A stretch of 29,751 nt of DNA from a virus, in the IMG/VR virus record IMGVR_UViG_3300044681_000884, positions 1-29,751 of that record, one strand, 5' to 3'. Positions 26,793 to 29,751 of the stretch are shown here, one piece after another. How positions within the stretch are numbered: the stretch's first letter is position 1; every line of letters begins with the position of its first letter. Under the pieces are notes generated by a model. It searched no databases. It worked only from the letters and a program-made list of their open reading frames with translations, and had not been told where the DNA came from. The translations under genes and the position numbers were made by a program.

Positions 26793-27377
26793 GTGGCAAG
26801 ACTTAAAACAATCTCTGATTTCAAAAGTGCTCTAACTGGTGGTGGCGCTCGTCCAAATCTATTCGAAGTTGAATTAACAACTTTTCCAACAGGAATTAGT
26901 TGGGATGCAGACAAATTTAAGTACTTATGCAAAGCAGCTGCTTTGCCAGGTTCAAATGTTGCAAGTATAGATGTTCCATTTAGAGGAAGATCATTTAAAG
27001 TTGCTGGAGATAGAACAATTGATGCTTGGACAGTAACTGTCATTAATGATGAAGATTTCAAATTGAGAAGAGCATTTGAATCTTGGACTGAATTAATTGC
27101 AAAACTTGATAATAATTTGGGTGCTACAAACCCTAGTGCTTATATGAGTAATGCAACAGTTTATCAACTTGGAAGAGGATCTACACTAAACAGCACTGCA
27201 AATTCAGGTGCAGATAGTTCTATTTTAGCAGCATATAAATTTATTGATATTTTCCCAACAAGCGTATCTCCAATTGATTTATCTTATGATAGTGGAGATA
27301 CTATTGAAGAATTTACAGTGGAATTCCAAGTCCAATCTTATGAGATTATAAGTTCATCTACGGCATCTAAAGTCTGA
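26793..27377 (+). CDS. 19: tail tube protein gp19 (GTG start)
   Basis: gp19 stacks as hexameric rings to form the inner tail tube through which DNA passes. The 194-residue protein (T4: 163) has the family pattern: an N-terminal ARLKTISDFKSALTGGGARP followed by NLFEVELTTFP, KYLCKAAALPGSNVASIDVP, FRGRSFKVAGDRTIDAWTVT, VINDEDFKLRRAFESWTELI, and a C-terminal beta region IDLSYDSGDTIEEFTVEFQV. It starts with GTG behind AAGGAGGT. It shares the gp18 transcription unit. Its TGA stop overlaps the promoter box before gp20. Confidence 0.95.
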   Translation: MARLKTISDFKSALTGGGARPNLFEVELTTFPTGISWDADKFKYLCKAAALPGSNVASIDVPFRGRSFKVAGDRTIDAWTVTVINDEDFKLRRAFESWTELIAKLDNNLGATNPSAYMSNATVYQLGRGSTLNSTANSGADSSILAAYKFIDIFPTSVSPIDLSYDSGDTIEEFTVEFQVQSYEIISSSTASKV

Positions 27378-27383
27378 TAAATA
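27376..27383 (+). promoter_or_regulatory. T4-type late promoter box GATAAATA
   Basis: Seven of eight match to TATAAATA. It overlaps the gp19 stop TGA (27375-27377). The gp20 ATG is 23 bases downstream. The box is flanked by the inverted repeat AGTCT/AGACT (27371-27375 and 27383-27387). Confidence 0.55.
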
Positions 27384-27406
27384 GACTAAAGATAAAAAAA
27401 TAAATT

Positions 27407-29080
27407 ATGGCAAGATTGTTTGGTTTTTCTATTGAAGACGACGAACCATTATCTCCAGGCGTAGTCAGTCCTGTTCCCCAAAATAATGAGGATGGGACTG
27501 ACCACTACCTGAGTAGTGGTTTTTTTGGTTCTTATGTAGATATTGAAGGAGTTTATAGAACAGAATTTGATTTAATTAAAAGATATCGTGAAATGGCACT
27601 TCACCCAGAGTGTGATAGTGCTATTGAAGATATTGTAAATGAAGCAATTGTATCAGATACGAATGATACCCCAATAGAAATTGAACTTTCAAATCTAAAT
27701 GCTAGTGATGGCATCAAGAAGAAAATTAGACAAGAATTTAAATATATTCTTTCATTATTAGATTTTGATAAAAAATCTCACGAAATTTATAGAAATTGGT
27801 ACATTGATGGCAGACTATATTATCATAAGGTAATTGATTTAAAAAATCCACACGAAGGTATTCAAGAATTGCGTTACATAGACCCAATGAAGATGAGGTA
27901 TGTAAGGCAGCAGAAAAAAAGTGAAAAAGATAAAAATAGATTATCAAATATTAATAGTGATAATCCTATGGACTTTGAATTTCCTCAGATAGAGGAATAT
28001 TTTGTTTATAGTCCAAAATTAACGTATCCTACAGGGAATCCTTCTTCTATGGGAGGTTCTCAAGGAATTAAAATGTCTAAAGATTCTGTAACATATTGCA
28101 CTTCAGGTCTTGTAGATAGAAATAAAGGATCAACTCTTTCGTATTTACATAAAGCAATTAAGTCTCTCAATCAGTTAAGAATGATTGAAGATTCTTTGGT
28201 AATTTATCGTTTGTCTCGTGCTCCAGAACGTAGAATTTTCTACATTGATGTAGGTAATCTTCCTAAAGTTAAAGCAGAACAATACCTACGTGATGTAATG
28301 ATGAGGTATCGCAATAAACTTGTTTATGATGCAAATACTGGAGAAATTCGTGATGATAAAAAATTTATGGCTATGCTTGAGGATTTTTGGCTTCCAAGAA
28401 GAGAAGGTGGCAGAGGAACTGAAATTTCTACTCTTCCTGGGGGACAAAATCTTGGAGAAATAACAGATATCGAATATTTTAAAAAGAAACTTTATAGGTC
28501 TTTAAATGTTCCACCATCAAGAATGGATGGAGAAGGTGGATTTAATCTTGGTCGTTCATCTGAAATTCTTAGGGATGAAGTTAAATTTAGTAAATTTGTT
28601 TCTAGATTGAGAAAGAGATTTTCTTATATGTTCCACGATATGTTGAAAACTCAATTAATTCTAAAAAATATTATTACCCCAAAAGATTGGGATATTATGG
28701 AAGAGCATATTCAGTATGATTTCCTATATGATAACCATTTTGCAGAACTTAAAGATGCGGAACTTCTTAATGAAAGATTAAATATGGTTCAAGTTGCAGA
28801 ACCATATGTGGGTAAATATTTCTCCCAAGATTACTTAAGAAGAAAAATCTTGCGTCAAACTGATGAGGAAATTGTAGAACAGGATAAAATTATGAAGAAA
28901 GAAATTGAAGATGGAATAATTCCAGATCCAAATCAACCAATAGATCCAAATACAGGTATGCCTTTAGACCAAACATCACAAATGGATTTGGGGCAACCCG
29001 TCATGGAACCAGAACTCAATGCTTCTTCTACCGAAATAAATGCAAAACCAGCAGAAATGCCTAAAGGTGGAGAGATATAA
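27407..29080 (+). CDS. 20: portal vertex protein gp20
   Basis: gp20 forms the dodecameric portal at one head vertex: the initiator of head assembly, docking site for terminase, and DNA channel. The 557-residue protein (T4: 524) shows the conserved blocks DIEGVYRTEFDLIKRYREMA with LHPECDSAIEDIVNEAIV (residues ~46-83), ELRYIDPMKMRYVRQ, YCTSGLVDR, SLNQLRMIEDSLVIYRLSRA with PERRIFYIDVGNLPK, QYLRDVMMRYRNKLVYDANT, FWLPRREGGRGTEISTLPGG, YRSLNVPPSRM, and a C-terminal tail rich in Pro, Asp and Met. The start has no Shine-Dalgarno. Codons ~32-40 contain a terminator-like hairpin. Arginine is often CGT, unlike the giant tail genes. Confidence 0.96.
   Translation: MARLFGFSIEDDEPLSPGVVSPVPQNNEDGTDHYLSSGFFGSYVDIEGVYRTEFDLIKRYREMALHPECDSAIEDIVNEAIVSDTNDTPIEIELSNLNASDGIKKKIRQEFKYILSLLDFDKKSHEIYRNWYIDGRLYYHKVIDLKNPHEGIQELRYIDPMKMRYVRQQKKSEKDKNRLSNINSDNPMDFEFPQIEEYFVYSPKLTYPTGNPSSMGGSQGIKMSKDSVTYCTSGLVDRNKGSTLSYLHKAIKSLNQLRMIEDSLVIYRLSRAPERRIFYIDVGNLPKVKAEQYLRDVMMRYRNKLVYDANTGEIRDDKKFMAMLEDFWLPRREGGRGTEISTLPGGQNLGEITDIEYFKKKLYRSLNVPPSRMDGEGGFNLGRSSEILRDEVKFSKFVSRLRKRFSYMFHDMLKTQLILKNIITPKDWDIMEEHIQYDFLYDNHFAELKDAELLNERLNMVQVAEPYVGKYFSQDYLRRKILRQTDEEIVEQDKIMKKEIEDGIIPDPNQPIDPNTGMPLDQTSQMDLGQPVMEPELNASSTEINAKPAEMPKGGEI
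27501..27526 (+). terminator. perfect hairpin with T-run inside the gp20 coding sequence
   Basis: ACCACTAC (27501-27508), loop CTGA, GTAGTGGT (27513-27520) forms an 8-bp perfect stem. It is extendable by a G-T pair and is directly followed by six Ts (27521-27526). It has the form of an intrinsic terminator on the + strand, about 95 bases into gp20. The encoded peptide HYLSSGFFG appears conserved in related portals, so the fold could be incidental to codon choice. Confidence 0.5.
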
Positions 29081-29083
29081 ATA
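29076..29083 (+). promoter_or_regulatory. perfect T4-type late promoter TATAAATA
   Basis: Full eight of eight match to the T4 late consensus, enclosing the gp20 stop TAA (29078-29080). The next ATG is 23 bases downstream, with a modest TTAGG ribosome site at 29095-29099. It probably starts the head-core/prohead unit that continues to the right of the window. Confidence 0.7.
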
Positions 29084-29106
29084 AAGAAAATTACTTAGGT
29101 ATTAAA

Positions 29107-29262
29107 ATGGATGACCTTCTTGACATGATTGTTGCTGATGAATCCCCTTCACAAATCAGTGACAAAATCAAAGAACTTCTTTTTACAAAATCGGCAGAAA
29201 AAATTGATGAGTTTCGTCCAATCGTAGCGAACTCAATGTTTAATGGAGAAACAGAAGAGTAA
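29107..29262 (+). CDS. small prohead-core-like protein (gp67-like)
   Basis: A 51-residue ORF: MDDLLDMIVADESPSQISDK, IKELLFTKSAEKIDEFRP, IVANSMFNGETEE. In T4 the short gp67, a prohead core component, follows gp20. It has the same arrangement: an N-terminal helix, a central M/L-x-x-[K/R]...I segment, an 'IAxxxF/L' element and an acidic end. The position and pattern support a gp67-like scaffold/core protein, but the similarity is too short to be certain. It is shorter than T4 gp67 (80 residues) and lacks its long Asp/Glu tail. The stop TAA shares its last A with the next ATG. Confidence 0.6.
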   Translation: MDDLLDMIVADESPSQISDKIKELLFTKSAEKIDEFRPIVANSMFNGETEE

Positions 29263-29751
29263 TGTCTGATTTATCCGAGTTCTTCAAAGTAATTGCCGAA
29301 GCAAAGAGTGTCCGTAAGGAAGAAATGGAGACTCTTATTGGAAATTCCTTTGAGGAACTTTTTGTGGAGAAAATAAAACCAAAACCAAAGAAGAAAAAGG
29401 TACAAGAAGTCAAAGAAGAACCAAAGGAAGAGGTTATTGATGAAGGTCTTCTAAACATTCCTCCAGAAGAAAAGACACCAGACCCACTTACTCCACTCAA
29501 TCAAAACTACGCAACACTTGATGATTTACAAAATCATTATAAACTCTTCCTCAATCGTATTCAGCAACAACTTTCCACATTAGGTGGAGGTGGTGAAACT
29601 CGTCTTGAGTTTTTAGATGATGTAGATAGAAACTCTGCAAAAACTGATGGTTATTATCTAAAGTATGATGCATCAATAAACAAGTGGGTTGGTGATGATA
29701 TTGTTGGTATTACAAGTATCGTATCTATTACTGGTATTACTACATATTATC
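29262..29751 (+). CDS. virion structural protein, N-terminal part (3' partial)
   Basis: The ORF starts on the last base of the previous stop (TAATG) and is open to the right edge: 163 residues visible. Residues 1-35 are an amphipathic helix (LSEFFKVIAEAKSVRKEEME). Residues ~37-76 are a Lys/Glu/Pro-rich linker. Residues ~76-107 hold a segment I recognise from structural proteins of T4-like marine phages (DPLTPLNQNYATLDDLQNHY, KLFLNRIQQQLS). Residues ~117-143 (FLDDVDRNSAKTDGYYLKYD, INKWVG) look like a fibre-type 'LDDV...G..LKYD...W' module. It sits where T4 has head core/protease genes, but it does not look like gp68 or gp21. Likely a decoration or head-associated fibre protein; function inferred only from context. 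Confidence 0.65.
   Translation, partial: MSDLSEFFKVIAEAKSVRKEEMETLIGNSFEELFVEKIKPKPKKKKVQEVKEEPKEEVIDEGLLNIPPEEKTPDPLTPLNQNYATLDDLQNHYKLFLNRIQQQLSTLGGGGETRLEFLDDVDRNSAKTDGYYLKYDASINKWVGDDIVGITSIVSITGITTYY

Noticed and set aside
1-29751. tRNA genes, CRISPR arrays, insertion sequences, integrase or attachment sites
   Set aside because: Coding density is nearly complete, gaps are under 90 bases, and none of the gaps contains a cloverleaf, direct-repeat array or terminal inverted repeats.

Overview
The window is part of the late, virion-structure region of a large AT-rich T4-like myovirus. It is most likely a marine phage of the kind that infects Prochlorococcus/Synechococcus or SAR11-type bacteria. 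Every supported gene is on the + strand. From gp8 onward the order follows the T4 morphogenesis cluster: gp8, gp13, gp14, gp15, gp16, gp17, gp18, gp19, gp20, then a gp67-like protein. The host cannot be fixed from this window because no host-derived metabolic gene, tRNA or integrase is present. The marine assignment rests on the protein families: DUF4815-type and YHYH-type giant structural proteins, and a mosaic of small cysteine domains I associate with cyanophages.

Layout. Positions 1-7351 are the 3' part of a giant (>2,440-residue) modular virion protein in the place T4 uses for gp7; it enters from outside the window. Positions 7372-8928 are baseplate wedge gp8. Positions 8935-16671 are a 2,578-residue DUF4815-type protein where T4 carries gp9-gp12, and none of those four is recognisable. 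Two small genes follow (16674-16892 and 16889-17065). Then come the neck and tail-completion genes gp13, gp14 and gp15, and small terminase gp16. An unusual 555-residue multi-domain protein (20857-22524) separates gp16 from large terminase gp17. A 76-residue zinc-finger ORF separates gp17 from sheath gp18. Tail tube gp19, portal gp20, a 51-residue gp67-like core protein and the start of a further structural protein running off the right edge complete the window.

Expression. Seven NATAAATA boxes, matching the T4 late promoter consensus TATAAATA, precede gp8, gp13, gp15, the mosaic gene, gp18, gp20 and the gp67-like gene. Six of them overlap or contain the upstream stop codon. Genes inside the inferred units are nearly contiguous and often lack a Shine-Dalgarno sequence. 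gp13, gp15, gp17, gp18 and gp19 have good ones. Two terminator-like structures are visible: an imperfect one before the gp18 promoter, and a perfect hairpin plus T6 inside the gp20 coding sequence.

How the genes work together. gp20 (portal) and gp16/gp17 (terminase) package DNA into the head. gp13/gp14 close the neck. gp15 caps the sheath (gp18) and tube (gp19). gp8 and the two giant proteins belong to the baseplate and fibre periphery. The most unusual aspects are the recurrence of the same short beta-rich modules in four or more different structural proteins, a Ca-loop motif next to a proline hinge in the DUF4815 protein, the domain-mosaic gene between the terminase subunits, and the portal-internal terminator-like hairpin.
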